Source: an uncultured Agitococcus sp.
Lineage (GTDB): Bacteria > Pseudomonadota > Gammaproteobacteria > Pseudomonadales > Moraxellaceae
DNA: 37,659 bases
Direction of reading: 5' to 3'
Assembly: GCF_937920075.1 (NCBI RefSeq)
Contig: NZ_CALETI010000395.1
Span: 1-37,659 of the forward strand
The position numbers were made by a program, and so were the translations under genes. The notes beneath the pieces were generated by a model, which saw nothing but the letters and a program-made list of their open reading frames with translations, was not told where the DNA came from and made no database searches. This document shows positions 1-7,624 of this stretch, in pieces. Every line of letters starts with the position of its first letter. The first letter of the stretch is position 1.

Positions 1-729
1 CCATTAAAGAATGCAATCACCCCACAAGAAAAGTATGCAAAAGTAACCTCGTGGATTGATACGGCAATTGCCTATATGTATTGCAATAGCAATGATATGC
101 AAAATGCAGCCACACAAACAGCAATAACATCTTCTGTATTCAGTACTGGAAATGGTGTTTATGTTACTGTTGATAATCTATGGCAAGCGGCTATTGTTTT
201 TTCTGTGCGCCAATTAGTTAAACATACTTGGCTAAATCATAACGACCAATTTTTAAAACCAACTGAGATATTAACGGATGAGTTTAAAAATGATTGTTTA
301 ATATGGATGTTATTTCACGGAAAGAATTTAACCGCAAGTGCCAACGACTTAGACTGGAACGGCAAAAAATGGTCAATCGTTAATCACTTTATTCCGTTTA
401 CCGAAACCGAAGTCAATGCGCCAGAGCGTTTTGAATCGGATTTTATGGTGCAATATCTTAAAGGCAAAAAATTATCCACAGAAGCAAAAGCAGTATTAAA
501 CGAAGGCAAAAAATTGTGGCAAACCTATTTTAGCCAAACAGATGACCACCATACACGCCAAGAGTTAAAGTTAAATCGTGCCGATGTGGGGTGGTATCAA
601 ATTCGTAAAGCCTTAGAAGCGCGTAGCAAAGACGGAATACCTGTCAGTTTTGAAGCCTTTAAAACAGCCTATGACACACTCAGTGACAAACTACGCCCTC
701 AAGTATTTGAATTAGGGTTTATGCGTTAG
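1..729 (+). CDS. C-terminal part of a probable restriction-modification DNA methyltransferase (partial)
   Basis: The reading frame is open from base 1 with no stop, so the gene begins upstream of the window and about 242 C-terminal residues are present. The first in-frame ATG at 76 is probably internal. The segment has no methyltransferase catalytic motif; those would lie upstream. The motifs TWLNHNDQFL, EFKNDCLIWMLFHGKN, NHFIPFTETEVN and a tail ending in KLRPQVFELGF resemble, from memory, the C-termini of large Eco57I-like / N6-adenine methylase proteins, where this part serves target recognition. The family assignment is recall, not a search result. The gene faces the acyltransferase gene convergently, with a palindromic repeat between them. 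Confidence 0.55.
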   Translation, partial: PLKNAITPQEKYAKVTSWIDTAIAYMYCNSNDMQNAATQTAITSSVFSTGNGVYVTVDNLWQAAIVFSVRQLVKHTWLNHNDQFLKPTEILTDEFKNDCLIWMLFHGKNLTASANDLDWNGKKWSIVNHFIPFTETEVNAPERFESDFMVQYLKGKKLSTEAKAVLNEGKKLWQTYFSQTDDHHTRQELKLNRADVGWYQIRKALEARSKDGIPVSFEAFKTAYDTLSDKLRPQVFELGFMR

Positions 730-750
730 GTTTGTGATGCAGGTTATCAT

Positions 751-800
751 AACGATGAAGTTCCCTCTCCTAATTAGGAGAGGGCTAGGGCGAGGGGGCT
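751..800. repeat. G+C-rich palindromic intergenic repeat, copy 1
   Basis: The core CCCTCTCCTAATTAGGAGAGGG is a perfect hairpin-forming palindrome (763-784), followed by CTAGGGCGAGGGGG. The left flank AACGATGAAGTTCCC is nearly the same as the left flank of the copy at 7429. It lies between two convergent genes, a typical place for REP-like elements. It could also help end transcription, but there is no T-tract. Confidence 0.75.
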
Positions 801-2165
801 TTATTTTGGTAAATGATTTTCCAACGCGGCCAACGCATCTTCCAAATAGTCCAACATTCTTTGTACACGCGGCACAGTATCACGACAAGCAATAATGCCA
901 AAGTCTAAACTGTCCACATAACTATGAACCGTCATATTGACCGCATAACCATGCCAAATCAATGACACAGGATAGTTAGCCAACATTTTTGCACCGTGCA
1001 TGTACAATGGCTCTTTCGGGCCGGGTACATTAGAAATCACCACATTAAACATCGTAGTGCGTCTGCCAGCCAACCCTGTGGCTTGGCCTAACATTAACGG
1101 CAAATTACTCAACACGGTAAAAGCATTAATATCGGCTTTTTCCATGTGTGATAGCCGATTTTTGGCCGCGTGCATTGACTCTTGAATGGCACGTAGTCTA
1201 TCAACAGGATTGCCAATATCCGTTCCCAAGGTTACTTGCACCGCACTAATCGCATTACCATTATCATCACTGGCATCAGCTGCACGCACCGACACAGGTA
1301 CTTGTGCAACTAAAGGTGTGGCAGGTAAGGCATCATAACTTTTTAAGTAATCACGCAAACAGCCACCACACATGGCCAAGACAATATCGTTAACCGTGGC
1401 ATGATAGCCTTTGGCTACTGTACGAATTCGCTCCATTGGCCATGATTGTGCGGCAAAACGTCTAGCAGGGGTAACCCGATGATTAAGAATGGTTTTTGGG
1501 GCTTGAAATAACGCTTTGGCATTACTTTCGCGTGGCGTTTTTAACAAATCAACCAGTTGAGCCGCGCCATTGCTAAAGCTTTGGAGTGCTTCTTTGGGTG
1601 AGGGAGGCATGGGTAAACTACGCTTTTCCTTTTTGGGTAAGCGTTTTGTCCATTCTGATGACCAAATTGGAGGTAAGTCTTCATCGGCAGAACGCGCCAT
1701 ACGTGATTGCATTAGGCGAGTGGCTGCTACACCATCGACCATTGAGTGATGGATTTTGCTATAAATTGCAAAACGATTACCTTCAATGCCTTCGATTAAA
1801 TAGCACTCCCACATTGGGCGGCGTTGATCCATGCGTTGGGCATGTAAACGTGATACTAAGGCTAATAACTCACGAATACGGCCGGGTTTGGGCAAGGCGG
1901 ACGGACGAACGTGATATTCAATATCAAAATTGCCGTCTTTAATCCAACTAGCATCTAAGTTAAAAGGTAATACGCGCTGCAATTTTTGATTAAACGGTGC
2001 AGAAACATCATCTACTTGTAATAAGTATTGAAAAAAAGACTGCATATAATCATCAGGTGCGTTTTCGGGTAATTGAAACAACATCAAACCGCCAACATGC
2101 ATCGGCGTTTCGGGAGTTTCCATCATTAACCAGCCAGAATCGAGGAGTTTTAATCGTTTAGCCAT
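801..2165 (-). CDS. Wax ester synthase / acyl-CoA:diacylglycerol acyltransferase (WS/DGAT family)
   Basis: The family transfers acyl groups from acyl-CoA to long-chain alcohols or diacylglycerol, making wax esters or triacylglycerols as storage lipid. The active-site motif HHSMVDG begins at about residue 139 of 454, its usual place, and the downstream motifs RPMWECYLIEG and NVVISNVPGPKEPLY fit the family. The start was set at the MAKRLKLLDSGW methionine (2165), because the family begins this way; the longer frame to 2237 adds 24 residues without similarity. The gene stands alone on the minus strand, divergent from pyrB. Substrate preference cannot be told from sequence. Two alpha/beta hydrolases elsewhere in the window could act on neutral lipids, but no direct link is visible. 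Confidence 0.92.
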   Translation of the reverse strand: MAKRLKLLDSGWLMMETPETPMHVGGLMLFQLPENAPDDYMQSFFQYLLQVDDVSAPFNQKLQRVLPFNLDASWIKDGNFDIEYHVRPSALPKPGRIRELLALVSRLHAQRMDQRRPMWECYLIEGIEGNRFAIYSKIHHSMVDGVAATRLMQSRMARSADEDLPPIWSSEWTKRLPKKEKRSLPMPPSPKEALQSFSNGAAQLVDLLKTPRESNAKALFQAPKTILNHRVTPARRFAAQSWPMERIRTVAKGYHATVNDIVLAMCGGCLRDYLKSYDALPATPLVAQVPVSVRAADASDDNGNAISAVQVTLGTDIGNPVDRLRAIQESMHAAKNRLSHMEKADINAFTVLSNLPLMLGQATGLAGRRTTMFNVVISNVPGPKEPLYMHGAKMLANYPVSLIWHGYAVNMTVHSYVDSLDFGIIACRDTVPRVQRMLDYLEDALAALENHLPK

Positions 2166-2421
2166 AATCCATCTCAACAAAAGCAAGGCTTTTTGCCTTG
2201 AAATATCGTCTAGCAAATGACTTATGTTGATACACAAGCCATAACACCTTTTTATTTATTAGGTCATTGTAACGTATATGAGTATTTTGTGAATCATTCT
2301 TGCGCATGTTGGTGCTTTTATTACTACAAATAGTTTCTTAACGGAGCTTACTCAAAACGTCAACAGACGGTTCTCTTTCTGCTAAAATCACGCCAACTTT
2401 CTTATAACACCGTAAATTATT

Positions 2422-3414
2422 ATGCACTTGTCCTCAGCCCACACGCCCAGCCGCTTACAGCTTAATGCACAAGGTCGCCTTCGCCATTTTTTAACCACTG
2501 AAGGCTTAAATCGTGAACAATTAACCGAGATTTTAGATTTTGCCGAATCGTTTTTGGATCAAGATGGTGCAATTACTAATCAACCCTTATTAGCAGGGCG
2601 CACCGTAATGAATCTATTTTTTGAGGCTTCTACGCGCACCTTAACCACTTTCGCCGTGGCAGCTAAACGCTTGAGTGCCGATGTGGTCAATATTGATATT
2701 GCCAAGTCCTCTAATAGTAAGGGCGAAACGCTGCGGGATATGTTGTGGAATTTAGAAGCCATGACTGCCGATGCTTTTGTGGTACGTCATTCACAATCGG
2801 GTGCAGCACATTTTATTGCCAGCCAAGTGACACCAAAAGTCGCGGTGATTAATGCAGGCGATGGTCGGCACAATCATCCCACACAAGGTATGTTGGATAT
2901 GTTAACCATTCGCCGTCATGCAGGCGATTTTAGTCAGTTAACGGTAGCGATTATTGGTGATGTGCGTCATTCACGCGTGGCGCGTTCAGAAATTTATGCA
3001 TTGCAAACCTTGGGTGCAAAAGAAATTCGTGTGATTGCACCTCGCACCTTGCAGCCCAAAGACTTTCAACAACTCGGTATCAAGTTGTATGAGCGTTTAG
3101 AGCAAGGCTTAGAGGGGGCAGATGTAGTAATTGCATTACGGATTCAAAATGAGCGTATGGAGTCACCCTTATTAGCCAGTCCAGAAGAGTTTTATGCTTT
3201 ATATGGTTTAACCCCACAAAAACTTGCCTATGCCAAACCAAATGCCATTGTCATGCACCCTGGCCCAATTAATCGTGGGGTAGAAATCGCCTCTGAAGTA
3301 GCAGATGGTCATCAATCGTTAATTTTAAAACAGGTCAATTATGGCATTGCAGTGCGGATGGCAGTTTTAGCCCTCACCATGCAAGGTCAAGTAACAGCAC
3401 GTGGGGAAATTTAA
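2422..3414 (+). CDS. pyrB: Aspartate carbamoyltransferase catalytic chain
   Basis: This enzyme joins carbamoyl phosphate and aspartate in the second step of de novo pyrimidine synthesis. The carbamoyl-phosphate motif STRT is at residues 70-73 in FFEASTRTLTTF. Other signatures are RHSQSGAAHF, GDGRHNHPTQ, GDVRHSRVARS and the C-terminal HPGPINRGVEI. At 330 residues it is slightly longer than E. coli PyrB because of an N-terminal extension, as in the pseudomonad class of ATCase that assembles with an inactive dihydroorotase. The next gene starts 2 bp after its stop and encodes just such a protein, so the two are almost certainly cotranscribed. A TAAAAT hexamer at 2383-2388 could be the -10 box, but the -35 is not clear. 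Confidence 0.97.
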   Translation: MHLSSAHTPSRLQLNAQGRLRHFLTTEGLNREQLTEILDFAESFLDQDGAITNQPLLAGRTVMNLFFEASTRTLTTFAVAAKRLSADVVNIDIAKSSNSKGETLRDMLWNLEAMTADAFVVRHSQSGAAHFIASQVTPKVAVINAGDGRHNHPTQGMLDMLTIRRHAGDFSQLTVAIIGDVRHSRVARSEIYALQTLGAKEIRVIAPRTLQPKDFQQLGIKLYERLEQGLEGADVVIALRIQNERMESPLLASPEEFYALYGLTPQKLAYAKPNAIVMHPGPINRGVEIASEVADGHQSLILKQVNYGIAVRMAVLALTMQGQVTARGEI

Positions 3415-3416
3415 TC

Positions 3417-4661
3417 ATGAGTCAAGCTGTATTACTCCAAGGCGGCCGTGTTGTTGATGTTGCCAGCAATTTAGATCGTGTGATGGATGTGTTGGTTGAA
3501 AATGGTCGTATGGTGGCTTTTGGTTCAGAAGCACGTGCCATGCCTCATCAACAGGTGCAAAATGTCACAGGTTGTTTGATTTTGCCTGCTTTTGTCGATT
3601 TGTGTGCCAGTTTGCGTGAAGGCGAAAAACAACACGGTTCGATTGCTAGTGAAACTAAAGCAGCCGCTAAAGCTGGTTTTGCTCATGTTGTCTTGCCACC
3701 AAATAGCAAATTAGTGATTGATAATGCTGCTATTGTTGCGCAAATTTTAGAGAAAAATCAGCAAGCTAATCAGGTCAATGTTTATCCTATGGGAGCATTA
3801 ACCAAAGGTTTAGACGGCAAACAACCCGCCAATATGTTTGCTTTAAGTCAAGCTGGTTGTATTGCGGTGACTAATGCGCGTCATGGTTTGGCTAATGATG
3901 AAACTTTATTACGTTGTTTAGAATACGCAGCCTCTTTAGAGTTAACGGTGTTCTTTTATCCTGAAGAACCCAGTTTGGCCAATGGTTGTGCTCATGATGG
4001 TTTTACTGCATCACGTTTAGGTTTACCTGCTATTCCTAGTGTTGCTGAAACAGTTGCTTTAGCCAAACAGCTATTATTAGTCGAAGAAACAGGCGTTAAA
4101 GCTCACTTTAGCCAATTATCTTGCAAAGGTTCGGTTGAATTAATTCGTATTGCCAAAGCACGTGGTTTAAATATCACGGCGGATGTGGCAATGCACCAAT
4201 TACATTTAACTGATGCGGCCATTGATGGTTTTAATAGTTTGGCACATGTCCGTCCGCCGTTACGTAGTGAAGAAGATCGTTTGGCCTTATGTGCGGCAGT
4301 ACAGTCGGGTGTGATTGATGCGATTTGTTCACACCATCAACCCTTAAATGCAGCAGCCAAGTTAGCACCATTTCCTGCCACTGAAGCTGGTATCTCTGCT
4401 TTAGAAACAGTTTTGCCCTTAGGTTTAAAATTAGTGCGTGACGGAGTATTAACCGAAGATGTGTTATGGCGTGCTTTAACCATTAATCCAGCCAAAATTT
4501 TAGGTATCGAAGCAGGTGCATTACAACTCGGTGGAGGTGTCGTGATTGTTGATCTCGAAAAAACATGGTCTATTGCACCTGAAAATTTAATGTCAGCAGG
4601 ACTTAATACCCCATTTTTGGGCATGATGGTGCAAGGACAGGTGGTTGGTTTATATCGTTAG
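3417..4661 (+). CDS. pyrC': Dihydroorotase-like protein, probably catalytically inactive (PyrC' / PyrX type)
   Basis: An amidohydrolase-fold protein of 414 residues, about the length of the dihydroorotase homologues that follow pyrB in pseudomonads. Active enzymes carry DxHxHxR near the N-terminus for zinc binding. Here the matching stretch is FVDLCASLREG (residues 59-69), so both histidines are replaced, by Cys63 and Ser65. The late motif usually reading TDHAP is SHHQP. Loss of these residues argues against dihydroorotase activity. In Pseudomonas such subunits are required for assembly and activity of the aspartate carbamoyltransferase dodecamer, and the same role is inferred here from the 2-bp spacing to pyrB. 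A separate active PyrC should be encoded elsewhere. Confidence 0.92.
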   Translation: MSQAVLLQGGRVVDVASNLDRVMDVLVENGRMVAFGSEARAMPHQQVQNVTGCLILPAFVDLCASLREGEKQHGSIASETKAAAKAGFAHVVLPPNSKLVIDNAAIVAQILEKNQQANQVNVYPMGALTKGLDGKQPANMFALSQAGCIAVTNARHGLANDETLLRCLEYAASLELTVFFYPEEPSLANGCAHDGFTASRLGLPAIPSVAETVALAKQLLLVEETGVKAHFSQLSCKGSVELIRIAKARGLNITADVAMHQLHLTDAAIDGFNSLAHVRPPLRSEEDRLALCAAVQSGVIDAICSHHQPLNAAAKLAPFPATEAGISALETVLPLGLKLVRDGVLTEDVLWRALTINPAKILGIEAGALQLGGGVVIVDLEKTWSIAPENLMSAGLNTPFLGMMVQGQVVGLYR

Positions 4662-4853
4662 ACCCAAAAAGCCTGATTAAATTGTAACCAGTCTTCTCTA
4701 AGTAGCTTAAAACACCATAACTTTTTCAAGTAACTATCGTACATTGGCAATATGTAGGTTATACTCGAAAAATCACTAGCTGTAGCTTCGTGACTCGTTC
4801 GGTTGTGTTTTTGTGCAATGTGTCGGTCTGATCTGGTTTGTGGTGTTTGTTTA

Positions 4854-4890
4854 GGGTTTATAAAAAATTTGCAAGTCAAAATATAAACCC
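4854..4890 (+). promoter_or_regulatory. Inverted repeat in the leader of the RNA-binding protein gene
   Basis: GGGTTTATA (4854-4862) and TATAAACCC (4882-4890) form a perfect 9-bp inverted repeat with a 19-nt loop, ending 30 bp before the ATG of the RRM gene and 16 bp before its GAGGA ribosome-binding site. In RNA it could form a hairpin in the 5' leader, or it could be an operator. The rest of 4662-4920 shows nothing else clear. Confidence 0.45.
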
Positions 4891-4920
4891 AGAGTTATCG
4901 TTCTTTGAGGAGTCCCTTTC

Positions 4921-5328
4921 ATGGGCAATAAATTATATGTTGGCAACTTAAGCTATGGCGTAAGCAATGCCGATTTAGAGCAAGCTTTCTCTGCTCATGG
5001 TGCTGTTCGTTCTGCGATGGTTGTTATGGATCGCGAAACAGGCCGTTCTAAAGGTTTTGGTTTTGTAGAGATGGGTACTGACCAAGAAGCACAAACTGCA
5101 ATCAGCGCATTACACGGTAAAGAAATGGCTGGTCGTACATTAACCGTTAACGAAGCTCGTCCAAAAGAAGAAGGCGCTCGTCGTGAAGGTGGTCGCGGTG
5201 GTTTCGGTGGCGGTCGTCGTGATGGCGGCGGCGGTGGTTTTGGCGGTGGTCGTCGTGATGGCGGCGGCGGCTTTGGTGGCGGTCGTGACCGTGATGGTTA
5301 CGGCGGTGGTCGTGGTGACCGCTACTAA
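4921..5328 (+). CDS. RRM-type RNA-binding protein with Arg/Gly-rich tail
   Basis: A single RNA recognition motif covers residues 4-80, with RNP2 LYVGNL at 5-10 and RNP1 KGFGFVEM at 44-51. A low-complexity tail of repeated GGGRRDGGGG/FGGG units (about 90-135) follows, with RGG-like arginines typical of RNA binding. At 135 residues it matches the small bacterial glycine-rich RNA-binding proteins of cyanobacteria and proteobacteria, some of which are cold-induced. The start has a strong GAGGA site 11 bp upstream. It appears to be monocistronic. The repeats in the tail create long antisense frames that are not genes. A role in mRNA stability or cold adaptation is inferred from the family only. 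Confidence 0.93.
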   Translation: MGNKLYVGNLSYGVSNADLEQAFSAHGAVRSAMVVMDRETGRSKGFGFVEMGTDQEAQTAISALHGKEMAGRTLTVNEARPKEEGARREGGRGGFGGGRRDGGGGGFGGGRRDGGGGFGGGRDRDGYGGGRGDRY

Positions 5329-5446
5329 TCGACAATTTAGATTGTCATAGATTGTAATTTAGATTTTTGAGTTTGGTTAGCAAATTTTTAGTGCAAAAAA
5401 TACACTAAGAATAACGCAAAACTTAAGACCTAAGTTACAATATCGA

Positions 5447-5507
5447 CCCTAGTTGGTTTAAGGCACTATCTATTGATAGCGTTTTAGATTATCTAGGGTT
5501 TTTTTTT
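5447..5507 (+). terminator. Terminator- or attenuator-like hairpin before glnK
   Basis: CCCTAG (5447-5452) pairs with CTAGGG (5493-5498), followed at once by nine T residues (5499-5507). Inside lies a second hairpin, CTATC (5466-5470) with GATAG (5475-5479). A third inverted repeat, AACTTA/TAAGTT, sits just upstream at 5420-5436. The T-tract ends 17 bp before the glnK ATG. It may end transcription of the RRM gene or attenuate a transcript reading into glnK. The stem is short and the outer loop large, so folding strength is uncertain. Confidence 0.5.
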
Positions 5508-5524
5508 GATAGGGGTTTGTAAAA

Positions 5525-5863
5525 ATGAAAATGGTGAGTGCGGTAATTAAGCCGTTTAAATTAGATGATGTGCGTGAAGCATTGTCTGATATTGGCGTGA
5601 CTGGTTTAACGGTGACTGAAGTTAAAGGTTTTGGTCGTCAAAAAGGCCATACTGAGTTGTATCGTGGTGCTGAATATGTGGTTGATTTTGTGCCAAAAGT
5701 TCGCTTGGACTTAGCGGTTAAAGAAGCTGATGTTGACCGCGTGATTGAGGTCATTTGCAAAGCTGCAGGTACTGGCAAAATTGGTGATGGTAAGATTTTT
5801 GTGACTGATTTATTGCAAGTTGTGCGTATTCGTACAGGTGAAACTAACGAGTCTGCCATCTAA
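5525..5863 (+). CDS. glnK: Nitrogen regulatory protein PII
   Basis: A 112-residue PII protein, the usual length. It contains IKPFKLDDVREAL, the T-loop GHTELYRGAEYVVDFVPK with the uridylylation tyrosine (Tyr51), and the C-terminal GKIGDGKIFV and RIRTGE motifs that bind ATP/ADP and 2-oxoglutarate. PII senses nitrogen and energy status and gates AmtB. The name glnK rather than glnB rests on the adjacent amtB, 202 bp downstream. An AGGGG ribosome-binding site lies 8 bp before the ATG. I looked for a sigma-54 promoter (GG-N10-GC) upstream and found no convincing one. Confidence 0.96.
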   Translation: MKMVSAVIKPFKLDDVREALSDIGVTGLTVTEVKGFGRQKGHTELYRGAEYVVDFVPKVRLDLAVKEADVDRVIEVICKAAGTGKIGDGKIFVTDLLQVVRIRTGETNESAI

Positions 5864-5916
5864 GAAGTTGTCTTGGTAGATATTGTCTAACATTCATCAT
5901 AAATCTTTCAGTTCAT

Positions 5917-5938
5917 GGGTTTTTCGGTAAAAAGACCC
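5917..5938 (+). terminator. Weak hairpin between glnK and amtB
   Basis: GGG-TTTTT (5917-5924) can pair with AAAAA-GA-CCC (5929-5938) around a CGGT loop, with a 2-nt bulge. Only a short TGTTT follows. It may reduce read-through from glnK into amtB or mark an RNA processing site. The rest of 5864-6065 shows no other clear signal. Confidence 0.3.
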
Positions 5939-6065
5939 TGTTTAACATCATGTGCTGATAAAAGATGCTCCTTGTTGCTGTTGGCAAGGGATTATGGCTT
6001 TTAGGTTTAACCGCGTAAGCCTGCATCTTAACCAATAAATTTGTCCTATTTTCTTTGAGATGATT

Positions 6066-7370
6066 ATGTTTCCAAGAGTAATTGGAGCCACATTGTTGTG
6101 TCTTGCTCCGACTGTTTTTGCTGCTGATATGCCAGTAAATAGTGGAAATACTGCATGGATATTAACAGCAACCGCTTTAGTCCTTTTTATGTCCTTACCA
6201 GGTTTAGCGTTGTTTTATGGTGGTTTAGTCCGCAGTAAAAACGTTTTGTCCATTTTAGTGCAATGTTTTGCGATTGCCGCAATGATTAGTTTGTTGTGGT
6301 TAATCGGTTTTTATTCTTTAGCATTTACCGATGGTGGTAGTGCAAATGATTGGTTAGGTGGTACATCACGCATTTTGATGGCTGGCTTGGGTAAAGAAAA
6401 CATGACGGGTGATATTCCCGAAGTGGTGTTTGCAGCCTTTCAAATGACCTTTGCTATTATTACGCCTGCCTTGATTATTGGTGCATTTGCCGAACGGATG
6501 AAGTTTTCCTCAGTATTAGTGTTTAGTGCCTTGTGGACTTTCGCTGTGTATGTGCCTGTTGCTCACTGGGTGTGGGGTGGTGGTTATTTTTTTAAAAATG
6601 GCTTAATTGACTTTGCTGGTGGCACAGTGGTGCATATTACCGCAGGTGTTGCGGCTTTAGTGTGTGCTTTAGTCTTAGGTGAGCGTAAAGGTTTTGGCAA
6701 AGTGGCAATGCCTCCACACAATTTAACGATGACCATTACTGGTGCAGGTATGTTGTGGGTGGGTTGGTATGGTTTTAATGCAGGCTCGGCGTTGGCTGCT
6801 AATGGTGCGGCAGGTATGGCGTTGTTTGTGACTCATATTGCTGCTTCGGCAGGGGCATTAACATGGATGGCTTGTGAATGGATTAAATTTGGTAAACCGT
6901 CTGGTTTGGGTATTGTGACTGGTATGGTAGCAGGTTTAGGTACGATTACAGGTGCGGCAGGTGTTGTTGGTCCAGCAGGTGCATTAGTTGTTGGCATTTT
7001 AGCAGGACTAATTTGCTTTTTTATGACCCAACTTATCAAAAAGATCCTCAAAATTGACGACTCTTTAGATGTGTTTCCTGTGCATGGTGTAGGTGGTATT
7101 TTAGGGACTTTCTTGGCTGGTATTTTTTGTAGCCCAAACTTAGGTATTTTTTCGGGTTTAGGTTATGCTGCTGGTCACGATAGTATTGCTAGTCAGTTAT
7201 CTATCCAAGTGACTGGTATTGTGGTGATTGGTTTATATACTGCGATTTTAACGTGGGTTTTACTCAAATTAACTTCAATTATAACCAGTGGTTTACGTGT
7301 TAATGAAGATGAAGAGCGTGAAGGCTTGGATTTAATTGCACACGAAGAACGCGGTTACGATATTAAGTAA
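6066..7370 (+). CDS. amtB: Ammonium transporter
   Basis: An Amt/MEP/Rh channel for ammonium in the inner membrane. Residues 1-20 (MFPRVIGATLLCLAPTVFAA) form a cleaved signal peptide, as in E. coli AmtB, followed by about eleven membrane helices. The family sequence FYGGLVRSKNVLS is near the N-terminus. The two pore histidines appear in PVAHWVWGGG and in PVHGVGGILGTFLAG. The start at 6066 is preferred to the ATG at 6060 because the GAG that would serve as ribosome-binding site directly abuts 6060. The cytoplasmic tail LRVNEDEEREGLDLIAHEERGYD is the region known to interact with PII. The gene follows glnK, the standard pairing. Confidence 0.97.
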   Translation: MFPRVIGATLLCLAPTVFAADMPVNSGNTAWILTATALVLFMSLPGLALFYGGLVRSKNVLSILVQCFAIAAMISLLWLIGFYSLAFTDGGSANDWLGGTSRILMAGLGKENMTGDIPEVVFAAFQMTFAIITPALIIGAFAERMKFSSVLVFSALWTFAVYVPVAHWVWGGGYFFKNGLIDFAGGTVVHITAGVAALVCALVLGERKGFGKVAMPPHNLTMTITGAGMLWVGWYGFNAGSALAANGAAGMALFVTHIAASAGALTWMACEWIKFGKPSGLGIVTGMVAGLGTITGAAGVVGPAGALVVGILAGLICFFMTQLIKKILKIDDSLDVFPVHGVGGILGTFLAGIFCSPNLGIFSGLGYAAGHDSIASQLSIQVTGIVVIGLYTAILTWVLLKLTSIITSGLRVNEDEEREGLDLIAHEERGYDIK

Positions 7371-7428
7371 CCTGAGTTTGGGATAAGAGAGCTTTATCTT
7401 ATCGTTTTTATTGAATCTATTTAATTAC

Positions 7429-7556
7429 AACGATGAAATTCCCCTCCTTGGAGGGGCTAGGGGTGGGTTAAAATGGACAGCAAAACACTGTTTTTAGCCT
7501 TAACACACCCCTAAATCCCCTCTAAAGAGGGGACTCCCCTTTAAAAACTGGAATTT
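7429..7556. repeat. G+C-rich palindromic repeats, inverted pair (copy 2)
   Basis: A unit at 7429-7470 (CCCCTCCTTGGAGGGG, then CTAGGGGTGGGTTA) faces an inverted unit at 7501-7556 (TAACACACCCCTAAATCCCC, then a CCCCTC/GAGGGG hairpin). About 30 bp of unrelated sequence separates them. It lies between the convergent amtB and histidine kinase genes and belongs to the same family as the repeats at 751 and 17384. The paired arrangement is like a BIME. Confidence 0.75.
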
Positions 7557-7624
7557 TTACCGCGAACTCAGGTTAAGTAGTTTGGTTTCGATTCCGCTCC
7601 TTGAGCCGAGTCGAAGGGATAGTT

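Noticed and set aside
4658..4879. 73-residue minus-strand frame between pyrC' and the RRM gene
   Set aside because: No recognisable features, no good start, and it covers the region expected to hold the RRM gene promoter and leader.
5147..5335. His/Arg/Asp-rich 62-residue frame antisense to the RRM gene, looking like a metal-binding protein
   Set aside because: It is the complement of the repetitive Gly/Arg codons of the RRM protein tail; the composition follows from that repeat, and there is no ribosome-binding site.
5420..5507. Glutamine riboswitch before glnK
   Set aside because: Such elements are known from cyanobacteria and marine phage-related settings, and I could not match their conserved bases here.
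5461..6010. Possible sigma-54 promoters before glnK (AGGCACTATCTATTG) and amtB (TTGGCAAGGGATTATGGC)
   Set aside because: The spacing between GG and GC elements is wrong in both (the GC is missing or two bases too far).
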